From Clostridium sp. CX1 (GTDB taxonomy: Bacteria > Bacillota > Clostridia > Clostridiales > Clostridiaceae): a stretch of 64,000 nt of DNA. Position 1 is the stretch's first letter. Every line of letters starts with the position of its first letter. Below are positions 7,965 through 18,710 of the stretch, one piece after another. The DNA lies in contig NZ_JAODOO010000004.1 in assembly GCF_025398335.1 (NCBI RefSeq), forward strand, positions 186,001 through 250,000. The letters are read 5' to 3'. The translations under genes and the position numbers were made by a program. The notes beneath the pieces are model-generated. The model did no database searches, was not told the origin of the DNA, and was given only the letters and a program-made list of their open reading frames with translations.

Positions 7965-9803
7965 TTATTCTTCTATTATATAAGGTATAGTAACCATGGC
8001 AATATTTCTCCTTCTAAGCAGCATGGTTTTAACCAGTAGTGCTGTTTGATTATGAAGTATATTTCCCCACCACTTTGTAACTACAAACTGCGGCATTACA
8101 ACGGTTATTGTATCCATCGGTCCTGCTGCATATTCTTCAGACTCTATAAACTTAACTAAAGGTCCAACTATATTCCTATATGGAGACTTTTTAACAACTA
8201 TAGGTATACCTACTCCATATTCCTCCCACTTCTTAAGAAGTTTTTCTGTACACTCTTCATCTACAGATACGTGGAAGACAATTATATTTTCTGACATAGT
8301 TCTGGCATAGTTTAATGCCTTTAAAAAAGACTTATTTAAAGTATCTATAGGAACTATAACGTATCTTTTTTGCTCCGCTAAATCTACTGCCTTTGGTCTT
8401 TCATAAACAGTAAGCCTTAACTGTTCAGCAACATGGATGTAGTGAGCCCTAATCTTTAACATTGTAGTCACAAATATAGGTATTAATATACACACAATCC
8501 ATGCTCCATGAAAGAACTTTGTTACTCCAATTATTATTACAGTGATAAAAGTCACCAATGCCCCTAGCCCATTTACAAAGGCCTTATGTCTCCAGCCCTT
8601 TTTCTTTTCTGTAACCCACTTAGTAAACATTCCAGTTTGAGATAAGGTAAAGGATACAAATACACCTACAGCATATAGAGGCATAAGAAGGTGTGTATCT
8701 CCTCTAAATAGTATTACTAGGATAGATGCTAAAACTGCTAAAACTATAATACCATTAGAAAATCCTAGTCTCTTACCTCTTTTTGTAAACTGTCTTGGTA
8801 CAAAGCCATCTTTAGCCATAAGAGCTAAAAGTAATGGAAGTCCTGCAAAGGCAGTGTTTGCTGCCATTATTAATATTATTGCAGTAGTTGCCTGGATTAC
8901 ATAGAACATAAAACCTGTACCAAATACCTGAGCAGCTATTTGAGCAATAACTGTAACCTCTGAATTTGGAACTGCGTGATATAAGGTAGCTAAATAAGAT
9001 AATCCGCCAAATATCATTAAAACAATAGATGCAAGTAAGCCTAAAACTATTTTTGCATTTTTCTGTGCTGGCTCTTTAAAGCTTGGTATACCGTTACTTA
9101 CAGCTTCTATACCTGTTAAAGCAGTACACCCGGAAGCAAATGCTTTAAGAAATAGTATAATTGTTATATCCCCTGTCACCTTAGGAACTTCATATAAGGT
9201 TTGAGGAGTATAGCCAAATACAAATACTTTAACAACCCCTGTAACTATCATAGCTAGTACCGAAATCATAAAGAAGTAAGTAGGAATACCAAAAATTTTT
9301 GAGGATTCTCTTATTCCTCTAAGGTTTCCTATGGTCATAAGCAATATAAGCCCTAAGGTTATAGAGATCTTATGGGTTAATAATGATGGAAAAGCAGATG
9401 TTATTGCCGCCGTTCCTGCACTGGTACTTACTGCAACGGTTAATATATAGTCAATAGTAAGTGCTCCGCCAGCAACCAGCCCTGGCACTGTTCCCAGATT
9501 TTCTTTAGCAACTATATAAGCCCCTCCACCATTTGGATAACTGTCTATAGTTTGTCTATAAGAAAATACTAACATAAACATAAGAAATACTATACATAGA
9601 GCAGCATAGAACATATATCTATATGACATTAGCCCTATAATAGGTACAAGTACCCACAAGATTTCCTCTCCTGCATAAGCTACTGAAGATATAGCATCAC
9701 TAGATAAAATAGGCAGCCCCCAAAACTTATTGAACTTTTCATCCTTCAATTCCTCCGTTTTTAAGGTTCTGCCTATGAGTAGTCTTCCTAATTTAAATTC
9801 CAT
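7965..9803 (-). CDS. kimA: KimA-type potassium importer (APC superfamily)
   Basis: The 612-aa protein has about twelve membrane segments followed by a cytoplasmic universal-stress-like domain from about residue 460. Its N-terminal FWGLPILSSDAISSVAYAGEEIL and the SYPNGGGAYIVAKENLG segment are typical of KimA (former YdaO), a proton-coupled potassium importer inhibited by c-di-AMP. In Bacillus the gene is also controlled by a c-di-AMP riboswitch, but I see no such aptamer in the 224 bases upstream. The start is ATG 9803, because the GTG at 9812 overlaps the AGAGG ribosome binding site. The BusR-like regulator at 2701 is a plausible functional link. Confidence 0.82.
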   Translation of the reverse strand: MEFKLGRLLIGRTLKTEELKDEKFNKFWGLPILSSDAISSVAYAGEEILWVLVPIIGLMSYRYMFYAALCIVFLMFMLVFSYRQTIDSYPNGGGAYIVAKENLGTVPGLVAGGALTIDYILTVAVSTSAGTAAITSAFPSLLTHKISITLGLILLMTIGNLRGIRESSKIFGIPTYFFMISVLAMIVTGVVKVFVFGYTPQTLYEVPKVTGDITIILFLKAFASGCTALTGIEAVSNGIPSFKEPAQKNAKIVLGLLASIVLMIFGGLSYLATLYHAVPNSEVTVIAQIAAQVFGTGFMFYVIQATTAIILIMAANTAFAGLPLLLALMAKDGFVPRQFTKRGKRLGFSNGIIVLAVLASILVILFRGDTHLLMPLYAVGVFVSFTLSQTGMFTKWVTEKKKGWRHKAFVNGLGALVTFITVIIIGVTKFFHGAWIVCILIPIFVTTMLKIRAHYIHVAEQLRLTVYERPKAVDLAEQKRYVIVPIDTLNKSFLKALNYARTMSENIIVFHVSVDEECTEKLLKKWEEYGVGIPIVVKKSPYRNIVGPLVKFIESEEYAAGPMDTITVVMPQFVVTKWWGNILHNQTALLVKTMLLRRRNIAMVTIPYIIEE

Positions 9804-10027
9804 TTTCCACACCTCTAAATATTAATTTTTTATAAACTTTTAAGGTATGGAATGATTATATACCATCCTAAATTTATTTCATAATCCTATTTTTTATGTT
9901 TTTAGCTTGTTTTAAGTCAGTTATCTCCAATTAAAGGTATAGGTTTGTTCTTTATAAATCTTAATCAAAGTTTCTAGCTATAGGTCTATTATCAGCATTT
10001 TCAAAACTTTACAATTAATGTTTTCTA

Positions 10028-10603
10028 TTATTCATTTATTAGCTTATTCTGCACAAAAGTTATGAGCATAGCCTCTTTAAGCTGTTCTACAGTTTCTTTA
10101 TCTGTTAAGTTCTCTAATATTTTAAAGGAAAAATCCATAGCAGTTGCAGGTCCTCTACTAGTTATAATGTTGCCATCTTGAACTACAATCTCTTCACAAT
10201 ATCTTATATCTCCTAGTTCTCCTTCGTAGCCAGGATAAGATGTAACTTTCTTGCCAGTTAATACTCCTGCTCTACCTAGAACTATTGGTCCTGCACATAT
10301 TGCAGCTATGATTTTATTATCACTATTAAACTTCTTAACAAGCTCAATTACCTTTTCACTATCTCTAAGATTAGCAGCTCCAGGCATACCTCCTGGAATA
10401 ACTAATACATCATATTTGTGGAAATCAACCTTTTCTAATAGGCTATTAGCTTTTACATGTATGCTGTGGGAACCTAGAACTTCAGCATCCTCATTTATTG
10501 AACAAGTAATGCAGTGTACTCCTCCTCTTCTTAAAACATCTACTACCGTAAGAGCTTCCACTTCCTCAAAACCCTTTGCTAGTAAAACTATTGCCTTTTT
10601 CAT
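10028..10603 (-). CDS. DJ-1/PfpI family protein
   Basis: The 191-aa protein has the DJ-1 fold: start KKAIVLLAKGFEEVEALTVVDVLRR with the conserved Glu, VLVIPGGMPGA, and the nucleophile elbow AAICAGP with the reactive Cys at about residue 102. The family (DJ-1, YajL, ThiJ-like) has been assigned glyoxalase, deglycase or chaperone activities, which remain disputed. It has its own AGGAGAGATC ribosome binding site and lies just downstream of a small membrane protein gene on the same strand, so the two may be co-transcribed. Confidence 0.85.
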   Translation of the reverse strand: MKKAIVLLAKGFEEVEALTVVDVLRRGGVHCITCSINEDAEVLGSHSIHVKANSLLEKVDFHKYDVLVIPGGMPGAANLRDSEKVIELVKKFNSDNKIIAAICAGPIVLGRAGVLTGKKVTSYPGYEGELGDIRYCEEIVVQDGNIITSRGPATAMDFSFKILENLTDKETVEQLKEAMLITFVQNKLINE

Positions 10604-10623
10604 GTAGATCTCTCCTTTTTAAA

Positions 10624-10800
10624 TTATATTTTTTCCTTTTCTAGCAATTGTAATATGCTATTTAGCTTTTTTTCTATATTAGCTACAGAATTAGAAATAT
10701 TTATTATAGATTTAACTACTTTTACTATAATAAATATTATACCAATTAGTATAGCAAAGTTAATAATTGTGACGATAAACTGACTAAAATTAATCTCCAT
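10624..10800 (-). CDS. Small single-pass membrane protein, 58 aa
   Basis: The protein has one hydrophobic helix (about residues 5-30, FIVTIINFAILIGIIFIIVKVV) and a short amphipathic C-terminal helix (ISNSVANIEKKLNSILQLLEKEKI) likely to form a coiled coil. I do not recognise a characterised family. The start is ATG 10800, since GGAGG sits eight bases upstream and an earlier ATG at 10818 would lie before that ribosome binding site. It precedes the DJ-1 family gene by 20 bases, suggesting one transcript. Confidence 0.65.
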   Translation of the reverse strand: MEINFSQFIVTIINFAILIGIIFIIVKVVKSIINISNSVANIEKKLNSILQLLEKEKI

Positions 10801-10890
10801 GCTGAAACCTCCATTCACTATGTTATTTAATATATACTAAGCATATCATAAAATAGTTAATTAATTACAAAACTCTTGTTAAACCTAAAA

Positions 10891-10932
10891 ACAAAAAGGA
10901 CGTAACTTAAGGTATCCCTCTAAGTTACGTCC
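10891..10932 (-). terminator. Terminator of the glycerol operon
   Basis: A 12-bp stem, GGACGTAACTTA (10898-10909) with TAAGTTACGTCC (10921-10932), is followed on the minus strand by TTTTTGT. It lies directly after the glycerol kinase stop codon. Confidence 0.8.
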
Positions 10933-10945
10933 ACATCATAGACTA

Positions 10946-12532
<1,587 letters not shown>

Positions 12533-12588
12533 CTAAACCTTTTATAGCAATAATACTCAGTTATTATTTTTAAAACAATTTAAAATAC

Positions 12589-13152
12589 TTATAATTCCCA
12601 TAACTCCTGTTCAGTAGTAGATATAGCAATAGCTCCTGCTGCAAGGGAATCCATAACATCCTTCTTATTTTTAATAAGGCCGCCTGCTATAATATCAGTC
12701 CTAACTTCCTTATTTAAAAAGCTTATTATTTTACTTGCAACCCCAGGCATTACTTCTACTGCATTAGGCTTTATATCTAGAATGTTTTTTATCCCTGTTT
12801 TTAAAGAAAGTGAATCTATAACAAAAATTCTTTGTATAGTGTACATTCCTAGTGCATTACCATATTTAATATTTGAAGTTTTAGTACTTATTATTCCATC
12901 CGGCTTGACATATTCCTTCACATATTTGATTCCTGCAGAATCTCCTCTTAGCCCCTCGATAAGATCCACATGAATAAATACAGTTTTTTTATTTTCCTTA
13001 AGACGTTGACATATCTTTGGAATAGTTAAAATGTCACCGTATAGTACAAAAACTATACTTGCTTTACTTTTAAAAACCTTTTCTAACTCTTTGTTATCTC
13101 TTATAGCTGCTATGATGGGATTTTCCATCAACATTTCTCTTAACATATTCAT
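12589..13152 (-). CDS. glpP: Glycerol-3-phosphate-responsive antiterminator GlpP
   Basis: GlpP binds glycerol 3-phosphate and acts on glp leader RNA to prevent termination. The 187-aa protein has a TIM-barrel-like pattern typical of the family: NPIIAAIRD at the N-terminus, VFIHVDLIEGLRGD, GIISTKTSNI, VEVMPGVASKI and IIAGGLIKNKKDV. ATG 13152 is chosen because the GTG at 13161 overlaps the AGGGGTG ribosome binding site. It lies between glpF and glpK, so the regulator is made within the operon it probably controls. Confidence 0.9.
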   Translation of the reverse strand: MNMLREMLMENPIIAAIRDNKELEKVFKSKASIVFVLYGDILTIPKICQRLKENKKTVFIHVDLIEGLRGDSAGIKYVKEYVKPDGIISTKTSNIKYGNALGMYTIQRIFVIDSLSLKTGIKNILDIKPNAVEVMPGVASKIISFLNKEVRTDIIAGGLIKNKKDVMDSLAAGAIAISTTEQELWEL

Positions 13153-13267
13153 ATTCAGCACCCCTTTTAATTATATTCTATTCTTTAGTATATCCTATAA
13201 TTTTATCACTTTTGAATCTTCTTGCAAGGGTATGATGCTGATGTAATAATTTTAGGTAATTTGTTTA

Positions 13268-13972
13268 TTAAAACACTGCTACAAATGCTAGTGCTGCTAA
13301 AACGCCTCCTACAACTGGTCCTAAAATTGGAACCCAAGAGTATGCCCAATCAGAATCTCCTTTTCCTGCTATTGGTAATATAGCATGAGCTATTCTTGGA
13401 CCTAAATCTCTAGCTGGGTTTAATGCATATCCTGTTGGTCCTCCTAGGGATAAACCTAATGCCCAAATTAATCCACCTACAACAAAAGTTGATAGTCCCT
13501 CAGCTGGTTTTTGTGTACCTATTCCTAATATAGCGAATACTAATAACGCTGTTGCAATTACTTCTGTTAAAAAGTTAGCTCCATAGCTTCTAATAGCAGG
13601 ACCTGTGCAGAATATTCCAAGCTTTGCACCCTTGTCCTCTGTTTCCTTCCAATGAGGAAGATAAGTTAACCATACTAAAGCTGCTCCAACAATTGCTCCT
13701 AACATTTGTGCTATTATATAGCCAGGAACTTGAGCCCATGAGAATTTACCTATAGCTGCTAAAGCTATTGTAAGTGCTGGGTTAAAGTGTGCACCACTTA
13801 CACTTCCAAATATGAACGCTGGTATCATTACCGCTAAAGCCCAGCCAGTTGTTATAACTATCCATCCGCTATTTTCTCCCTTACTTTTCTTAAGTAAGAC
13901 GTTTGCTACAACTCCATCTCCTAAAAGTATCAGGATCATTGTTCCAATGAACTCCGCCATTAAACTTGACAT
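13268..13972 (-). CDS. glpF: Glycerol uptake facilitator (aquaglyceroporin)
   Basis: The 234-aa channel has six membrane segments and both half-helix signatures: GAHFNPALTIAL (first NPA box) and GYALNPARDLGPR (second NPA box, followed by the Arg-Asp pair usual in glycerol channels). It lets glycerol diffuse in for trapping by GlpK. ATG 13972 follows GGGAGGG; the upstream TTG at 13987 falls in that ribosome binding site. First gene of the operon. Confidence 0.95.
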   Translation of the reverse strand: MSSLMAEFIGTMILILLGDGVVANVLLKKSKGENSGWIVITTGWALAVMIPAFIFGSVSGAHFNPALTIALAAIGKFSWAQVPGYIIAQMLGAIVGAALVWLTYLPHWKETEDKGAKLGIFCTGPAIRSYGANFLTEVIATALLVFAILGIGTQKPAEGLSTFVVGGLIWALGLSLGGPTGYALNPARDLGPRIAHAILPIAGKGDSDWAYSWVPILGPVVGGVLAALAFVAVF

Positions 13973-14017
13973 AACATTCCCTCCCAAAATATATATTTAA
14001 TTTTTAATGTAAATATT

Positions 14018-14031
14018 GGTAATCGATTACA
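14018..14031 (-). promoter_or_regulatory. CcpA catabolite-repression element (cre) in the glp leader
   Basis: TGTAATCGATTACC (minus strand) matches the cre consensus TGWAANCGNTNWCA at every position but the last. It is in the transcribed leader, 46 bases before the glpF ATG, where CcpA would act as a roadblock. Confidence 0.65.
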
Positions 14032-14062
14032 TTAAGACCAATTTTTAAGGCTTGTACTAGCA

Positions 14063-14112
14063 CAAAAGGCCACACTTAAAAAAGTACACTAACATACCCT
14101 TTTAAATGCGGC
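14063..14112 (-). terminator. Leader terminator of the glp operon, candidate GlpP target
   Basis: On the minus strand GCCGCATTTAAAA (14100-14112) pairs over 13 bp (two G-U) with TTTTTTAAGTGTGGC (14069-14083), and CTTTTGTG follows. It lies about 30-80 bases after the predicted transcription start and about 90 bases before glpF. That is where an antiterminator such as GlpP would act. The GlpP link is inference from operon context. Confidence 0.6.
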
Positions 14113-14150
14113 TCTCTAATTCTCTGCCTCAATATTAACATTATAGTTTA

Positions 14151-14179
14151 ATTATAATTACCTGTTCTACAATTTGCAA
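14151..14179 (-). promoter_or_regulatory. Sigma-A promoter of glpF-glpP-glpK
   Basis: Minus strand: -35 TTGCAA (14174-14179), a 17-base spacer and -10 TATAAT (14151-14156). The predicted start at about 14144 gives a leader of about 170 bases containing the terminator and cre box. Confidence 0.75.
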
Positions 14180-14230
14180 CAGTTTTTTATCTGAAAATTT
14201 GGTTAACTTTTTAACAATTTCATATTAATA

Positions 14231-17110
14231 TTATAACTTTATTTCAGTTATTACATCATCCATAACTACAAGCATTAAGCTTTTCCCTCTTCCTGCTCTA
14301 TTCTGAATCTTAAGTTCCCTAATATTTATCTTTCCTTCACTACCCTTTTCTGACTTTAGCATAAATACCCTATCTTTATCCTTTTCACTCTGAAGTATAT
14401 CAGCGTAAATTACTTCATCGTCATCCTTAAGGCTTATACCAGTTACTCCTGATGCAATTTTACCCATATAACTTACGCTCTCTCCTGAAAATCTTATAGC
14501 CATAGCCTTTTTAGTTATTAAAACAACCTCTTCCTCGCCATTCTTAACATACTTAATACCTATTAATGTATCTTTATCACTTTTAAATTTATAGCATAAA
14601 GTTTTTAAGTAGTCTCCGTCAAATTCACTTAAGGCTGTTTTCTTTACCATACCCTTACTTGTAAAAAAGTAAATACTTGAGGCTTCATTAAAGTTATCTA
14701 CTGAAAGCATACTTATTATGTTCTTTCTGTCCATATCCTCCCAAAGCTCATTTATACTTACACCCTTTTTATCTAAATTTTGAAGCATCACTGCTGGTAT
14801 GGAGTATACCATACCGTCCTTAGAAAAAATTAAAATTCTACTTGCTGTGTTGGTTAAAGTGCTAATTGCTCTGCCAGATTGCTGTCTTTCAGAAACCTTA
14901 ATTACACCTAACTTATCTATAGATATACTAAAGCTTCTATGAAGAGCTTCATTAACAAATTCTATCTTAACTACTCTATCTTTTGAAGGTAAGGTAAATA
15001 GCTGAGTACCTATTATATTTCTGTCTACAGACTCAATTTTTGGCTCTTCTACAGTAAAATACAATCCCTTTTCAGTGATTACATTTATAAATCTTTCATC
15101 CCTATTTTTATCAAATAACCTAACATCTATTAAGTTTTCCTCTGCTTTAAGCTTAAGGGCCATAATTTTTGTATAGTTTGTTATAAATTTATCTATGCTC
15201 GTCTTTTTCATAACTCCAGTGCTGGTAAAGAACATAAAATCTTTCTCATCTGAAAAGCTAGAAATAGGATGAACTGCTATAATTCTCTCCTGAGCTAAAT
15301 CCAAACCTCTTATTAAGGAGTCTAACCTTTCTCCCTTTTCCTTCCACTTAAATTCAGGAATATTTACCCCTTTAAGCTGATACATATTTCCTTTATCGGT
15401 AAAGAACATTAAAATATCCTTAGTATTTGAATTTATAAGGAGTTTATTATAATCTCCTTCTCTATATTCTATGTCCTCCACTTCCACATTAGAACGGTTA
15501 TATGTCTTCAGCGGAATTCTTTTAATAAAACCTTCATTAGACATAGTTACTACTATATCCTCTTCTACTATAAGCTCTTCTATATCAATCTTCGCTTCCT
15601 CATCATTTTCAACTATAGCTGTTTTTCTACTGTCACCATATTTTCCTTTTACTTCCAGAAGCTCTTTTTTTATAACCTTTAAAAGTTCTTTTTCACTTCC
15701 TAGTATTTTGTTAAGTCTTCTTATTTCCTTCTCTAATTCTTTATATTCCTTTTCAAAGGCTACAATTTCAAGTCCCGTAAGCCTATAAAGCATAAGCTCT
15801 AATATTGCCTCTGCTTGAACTTCAGTAAAGCTGAATTTTTCCATCAAGTTATTGGCTGCATCTTTTTTAGATTTTGAAGCCCTTATAGTTTCTATAATCT
15901 GATCCATTATTCCTATGGCTTTTATGAATCCTTCAATTACATGAAATCTTTTTTCAGCTATCTGTAATTCTCTTTCGGATCTTTTTGTAACAACTATCTT
16001 TTGGTGATTTATGTAGTGCTGTAGTATTGACTTTAACCCCAAGGTCTGAGGTTTTCCTTCCGCTATGGCAACCATATTAAAGGAAATATTACACTGTAAA
16101 TCCGTTCTCTTAAATAGGTATTTAAGAACCTTATCAGCAGTTTCCTCATCAGCAGATTTCTTAAACTCTATTACTGCTCTAATTCCAGTTCTATCCGATT
16201 CGTCTCTAATATCAGAAATAGCTTCCAATGCTTTTGAGTGTTTTTTATCTGCAGTCATTTCTGAAATAATTTGAAGAAGCTTTGCCTTGCTTCTTCTAAA
16301 AGGAAACTCTGTTATAACTATTCCAACTCTTCCGTTTTCTAGTTTCTCTATTAAAGTTTTTGCTCTTAAAGTAACCCTTCCTTCTCCTGTTTCGTAGGCA
16401 GAAATTAAAGAATTCTTTCCTATTAAAATCCCCCCTGTAGGAAGATCTGGTCCCTTTACATACTCCATTAGTTCCTTGGTGTTTAGCTCTGGGTTATCGA
16501 TTGCTGCAATAGTTGCATCTATTACTTCACCTAAATTATGGGGTGGTATATTGGTGGCAAGTCCTACCGCTATACCAAAGGCTCCATTTACAAGAAGATT
16601 AGGATACCTTGCTGGCAAAACCTCAGGTTCTTTTTCTGAGTTAGAGTAGTTATCTACCATATTAACTACTCCCTTTTCTATGTCTCTTATCATTTCCATT
16701 GCAATAGGCGTAAGTCTCGCTTCAGTGTAACGCATCGCCGCAGCACTATCTCCATCCATACTTCCAAAGTTTCCTTGTCCATCTATCAATGGTTTTCTTG
16801 TATTGAAATCTTGAGCTAATATAACCATGGCATCATATACTGATGTATCTCCATGTGGATGATATTTACCTAATATGTCCCCTACTATTCTTGCTGACTT
16901 GTAGTAAGGTTTATCTGGAAAAGCCTTAAGCATATAGGAACCATATACTATTCTCCTATGTACTGGCTTTAATCCATCCCTTACATCCGGAAGTGCTCTG
17001 TCTTTAGCTACTTCTACTGCATAAGGAAGATAGTTCTCTGGCATAGCTTCTTCAATAGAAACTTTTACTATATTATTATCACGTGGAATTACTGTCTGCT
17101 TTTTCGCCAT
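14231..17110 (-). CDS. parC: DNA topoisomerase IV subunit A (ParC/GyrA family)
   Basis: This 959-aa type IIA topoisomerase A subunit cuts and rejoins DNA. It has the winged-helix/tower breakage domain with the quinolone-region motif [14 protein letters not shown], and [10 protein letters not shown] with the catalytic Tyr at residue 128. A coiled-coil gate follows, then a C-terminal beta-pinwheel. The pinwheel has no clear QRRGGKG GyrA box, which favours topoisomerase IV (decatenation) over gyrase. It lies directly downstream of parE on the same strand, 17 bases after its stop codon, so the two subunits are made from one transcript. Expression of this gene therefore follows transcription through the parE intron. 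The ATG has a GGGAGG ribosome binding site. Confidence 0.88.
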   Translation of the reverse strand: MAKKQTVIPRDNNIVKVSIEEAMPENYLPYAVEVAKDRALPDVRDGLKPVHRRIVYGSYMLKAFPDKPYYKSARIVGDILGKYHPHGDTSVYDAMVILAQDFNTRKPLIDGQGNFGSMDGDSAAAMRYTEARLTPIAMEMIRDIEKGVVNMVDNYSNSEKEPEVLPARYPNLLVNGAFGIAVGLATNIPPHNLGEVIDATIAAIDNPELNTKELMEYVKGPDLPTGGILIGKNSLISAYETGEGRVTLRAKTLIEKLENGRVGIVITEFPFRRSKAKLLQIISEMTADKKHSKALEAISDIRDESDRTGIRAVIEFKKSADEETADKVLKYLFKRTDLQCNISFNMVAIAEGKPQTLGLKSILQHYINHQKIVVTKRSERELQIAEKRFHVIEGFIKAIGIMDQIIETIRASKSKKDAANNLMEKFSFTEVQAEAILELMLYRLTGLEIVAFEKEYKELEKEIRRLNKILGSEKELLKVIKKELLEVKGKYGDSRKTAIVENDEEAKIDIEELIVEEDIVVTMSNEGFIKRIPLKTYNRSNVEVEDIEYREGDYNKLLINSNTKDILMFFTDKGNMYQLKGVNIPEFKWKEKGERLDSLIRGLDLAQERIIAVHPISSFSDEKDFMFFTSTGVMKKTSIDKFITNYTKIMALKLKAEENLIDVRLFDKNRDERFINVITEKGLYFTVEEPKIESVDRNIIGTQLFTLPSKDRVVKIEFVNEALHRSFSISIDKLGVIKVSERQQSGRAISTLTNTASRILIFSKDGMVYSIPAVMLQNLDKKGVSINELWEDMDRKNIISMLSVDNFNEASSIYFFTSKGMVKKTALSEFDGDYLKTLCYKFKSDKDTLIGIKYVKNGEEEVVLITKKAMAIRFSGESVSYMGKIASGVTGISLKDDDEVIYADILQSEKDKDRVFMLKSEKGSEGKINIRELKIQNRAGRGKSLMLVVMDDVITEIKL

Positions 17111-17127
17111 TATACTAATTCCTCCCT

Positions 17128-17523
17128 TTAAAACTCTGCGTATTTATACATATAACTTTTTCTTGGTGCTACTACGTCTCCCATAAGCAATGACACCATT
17201 TTTTCTGCCTTTGCTGCATCTTCTATGGTTATTTGATGTAGAGTTCTTGTCTCAGGATTTAATGTAGTTTCCCAAAGCTGCTCTGCATTCATTTCCCCAA
17301 GGCCTTTGTATCTTTGAAGTAATGCACCTTTTCCTACTTCTTTCATTGCCTTTTCTAACTCATCATTACTGTAAGCATATTTTAGTATTTCTTTACCTTT
17401 TGCCTGTTTATACACTTTGTATAGTGGTGGTTGAGCTAAATAAAGATGCCCATTTGCAATCAATGGTCTCATATACCTGTATATATATGTCATCCATAAT
17501 GTTCTAATGTGGTACCCGTCTAC
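17128..17523 (-). CDS. parE: Topoisomerase IV subunit B, exon 2 (C-terminal 131 residues)
   Basis: This exon resumes the TOPRIM domain at [20 protein letters not shown], exactly continuing the DAD that ends exon 1. It ends with the conserved [23 protein letters not shown] segment. Joined to exon 1 (18711-20270), the reading frame gives a 651-aa protein, normal for ParE. Without splicing, exon 1 reads into a stop codon ten codons into the intron, so this part would not be translated with it. The first exon base, G at 17523, follows an intron-terminal G at 17524, as group I introns require. Confidence 0.9.
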   Translation of the reverse strand, partial: VDGYHIRTLWMTYIYRYMRPLIANGHLYLAQPPLYKVYKQAKGKEILKYAYSNDELEKAMKEVGKGALLQRYKGLGEMNAEQLWETTLNPETRTLHQITIEDAAKAEKMVSLLMGDVVAPRKSYMYKYAEF

Positions 17524-17534
17524 CTGTTACTACC

Positions 17535-18368
17535 CTATCTTTCGATATATTTGCATAAGTCTAGATATTTATTATATTTTCTTTCTAAATACACTGAGGA
17601 ATCTGCATATAAAATGCTTAATACATCTTTAACTTGATGATTTCCTCCTATATTCATATAAAAAGCATTATGTCTAGTTTTAATGACAACCCTTTTATTA
17701 AAAAACTTTCTAATACCATCTATTATTTCTTTTGTTCCTGTAAAACTTAATTGATAACTAAAATGATCATATTTTTTATCTTGTGAACAATAAATAGTAC
17801 CATCTCCATCAAAATATCCTCTTATAAAATGTCTAATTAAATTATTTGGTACTATAAGCTCATTTGGAAAACTTAAATTCTTAGTTTTATTTTCTATAAC
17901 ACCTAATTTTTTCAAATCCACTACTGTTTTCTGACTTGTCAAAAGTATCTTAGTAAATCTCCCATTAGAATTATATCCACTACCAATATATGTCTTGATA
18001 GGATTTGTAGCTTCTATATGGGTTTTAAATTTATACAGATGACTTTCATCAATAGCACTTAATGTTATTCCTAACTTTTGGCTATTCGAGTCTCGTTTTG
18101 ACTCTATAAACCCATCTGCATATATAAAGCCAAGCCAGTAGGCCTTAATCTCATTGTCTATCTGCTCAAAAAAGTTTTCATTATGTGTATATTTTCTACT
18201 ATTTAAGGTGTTATCCCTAATACTTATTCCACTTTTTCTCAAAACTTTAGATAAGTATGCCTTACAGTGTGTAGATTCTTTTTCCATCTGCCTGAGTGTT
18301 TTTCCAGATAAATAATCATTAATTATCTTATTAAGTTCTTCACTAGATAGTTGATACTTTCCTCCCAT
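17535..18368 (-). CDS. Intron-encoded LAGLIDADG homing endonuclease
   Basis: The 277-aa product has an N-terminal helix-turn-helix-like part (about residues 10-48) and two LAGLIDADG helices: AYWLGFIYADGF (77-88) and FIRGYFDGDGTI (181-192), each ending in the catalytic acidic residue. Two motifs indicate a monomeric, pseudo-symmetric nuclease that would cut intron-less parE alleles to spread the intron. ATG 18368 is preferred: GGAGG lies seven bases upstream and overlaps the earlier GTG at 18374. The stop codon abuts the 3' arm of P9, 11 bases from the splice site. It is not in frame with either exon and lacks intein splicing motifs. Activity is untested but no inactivating lesion is visible. 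Confidence 0.92.
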   Translation of the reverse strand: MGGKYQLSSEELNKIINDYLSGKTLRQMEKESTHCKAYLSKVLRKSGISIRDNTLNSRKYTHNENFFEQIDNEIKAYWLGFIYADGFIESKRDSNSQKLGITLSAIDESHLYKFKTHIEATNPIKTYIGSGYNSNGRFTKILLTSQKTVVDLKKLGVIENKTKNLSFPNELIVPNNLIRHFIRGYFDGDGTIYCSQDKKYDHFSYQLSFTGTKEIIDGIRKFFNKRVVIKTRHNAFYMNIGGNHQVKDVLSILYADSSVYLERKYNKYLDLCKYIER

Positions 18369-18388
18369 TCGCACACCTCCATATCGGT

Positions 18389-18710
18389 GGTAGCTTTCAT
18401 TTAATCACTAATATATAAATATTTTCTAGACTTATAGGGCATAGATCATATCATCATCTTCAATAGAAACTGAAGAGCCTTGCGCTTCGGATTTCTCCTA
18501 CTCCCATGCCTGGGATGATCGTTGAACGTTCTCCTTTTTAAGAAGCTTCGCTGCGTGGTTACCCAATCTTTAATCTTTTTACTATACCTCGGTAATTACT
18601 CCTCGCCATCCATATGTCACTATATGAACTTAGTAATTAAAGCTCTAAGGGATTTCCCGCAATTCACAAGGTTATCACTATGCAATTACTTGCATAGGGG
18701 ACAATAGTTT
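18389..18710 (-). ncRNA. Catalytic core of the parE group I intron
   Basis: Minus strand, 5' to 3': the P1 internal guide GUCCCC (18697-18702); P2, an 8-bp hairpin CTATGCAA-GTAA-TTGCATAG (18678-18697); the P4 5' arm TTGCG within AATTGCGGGAAA, pairing with CGCAG of CACGCAGCGAAGC; the R element with P7 5' arm GATCAT near 18514-18520; a P8-like hairpin; the P7 3' arm ATGATC near 18443-18450; and the P9 5' arm GCTACC (18389-18394), which pairs with GGTAGT at 17529-17534 after the endonuclease gene. These pairings were drawn by eye; P3, P5, P6 and subgroup need covariance modelling. Confidence 0.82.

Larger units (their letters stand above)
17524..18710 (-). mobile_element. Group I self-splicing intron inside parE
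   Basis: This 1,187-nt insertion separates the DAD and VDG codons of the parE TOPRIM motif. On the minus strand the 5' exon ends in GCGGAT and the intron ends in G. Exon GGAU pairs with intron GUCC to form P1 with the required U-G at the splice site. Exon 2 GUAG can pair with intron CUAU as P10. A P-type element (AATTGCGGGAAA), an R-type element (GTTCAACGATCATC) and the matching ATGATC for P7 follow in order. The open reading frame sits in the P9 loop. The order and pairings support an intact ribozyme; subgroup IA is possible but unassigned. Removal in silico restores a perfect parE frame. Confidence 0.9.

Noticed and set aside
9804-10027. c-di-AMP (ydaO-type) riboswitch upstream of kimA
   Set aside because: The conserved aptamer segments could not be found on the minus strand, and the gap is short.
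17524-18710. Intein in ParE, or a disrupted parE pseudogene
   Set aside because: The endonuclease frame is not continuous with either exon, intein splicing motifs are absent, and group I core pairings with exact splice sites explain the interruption. Both exons are intact.
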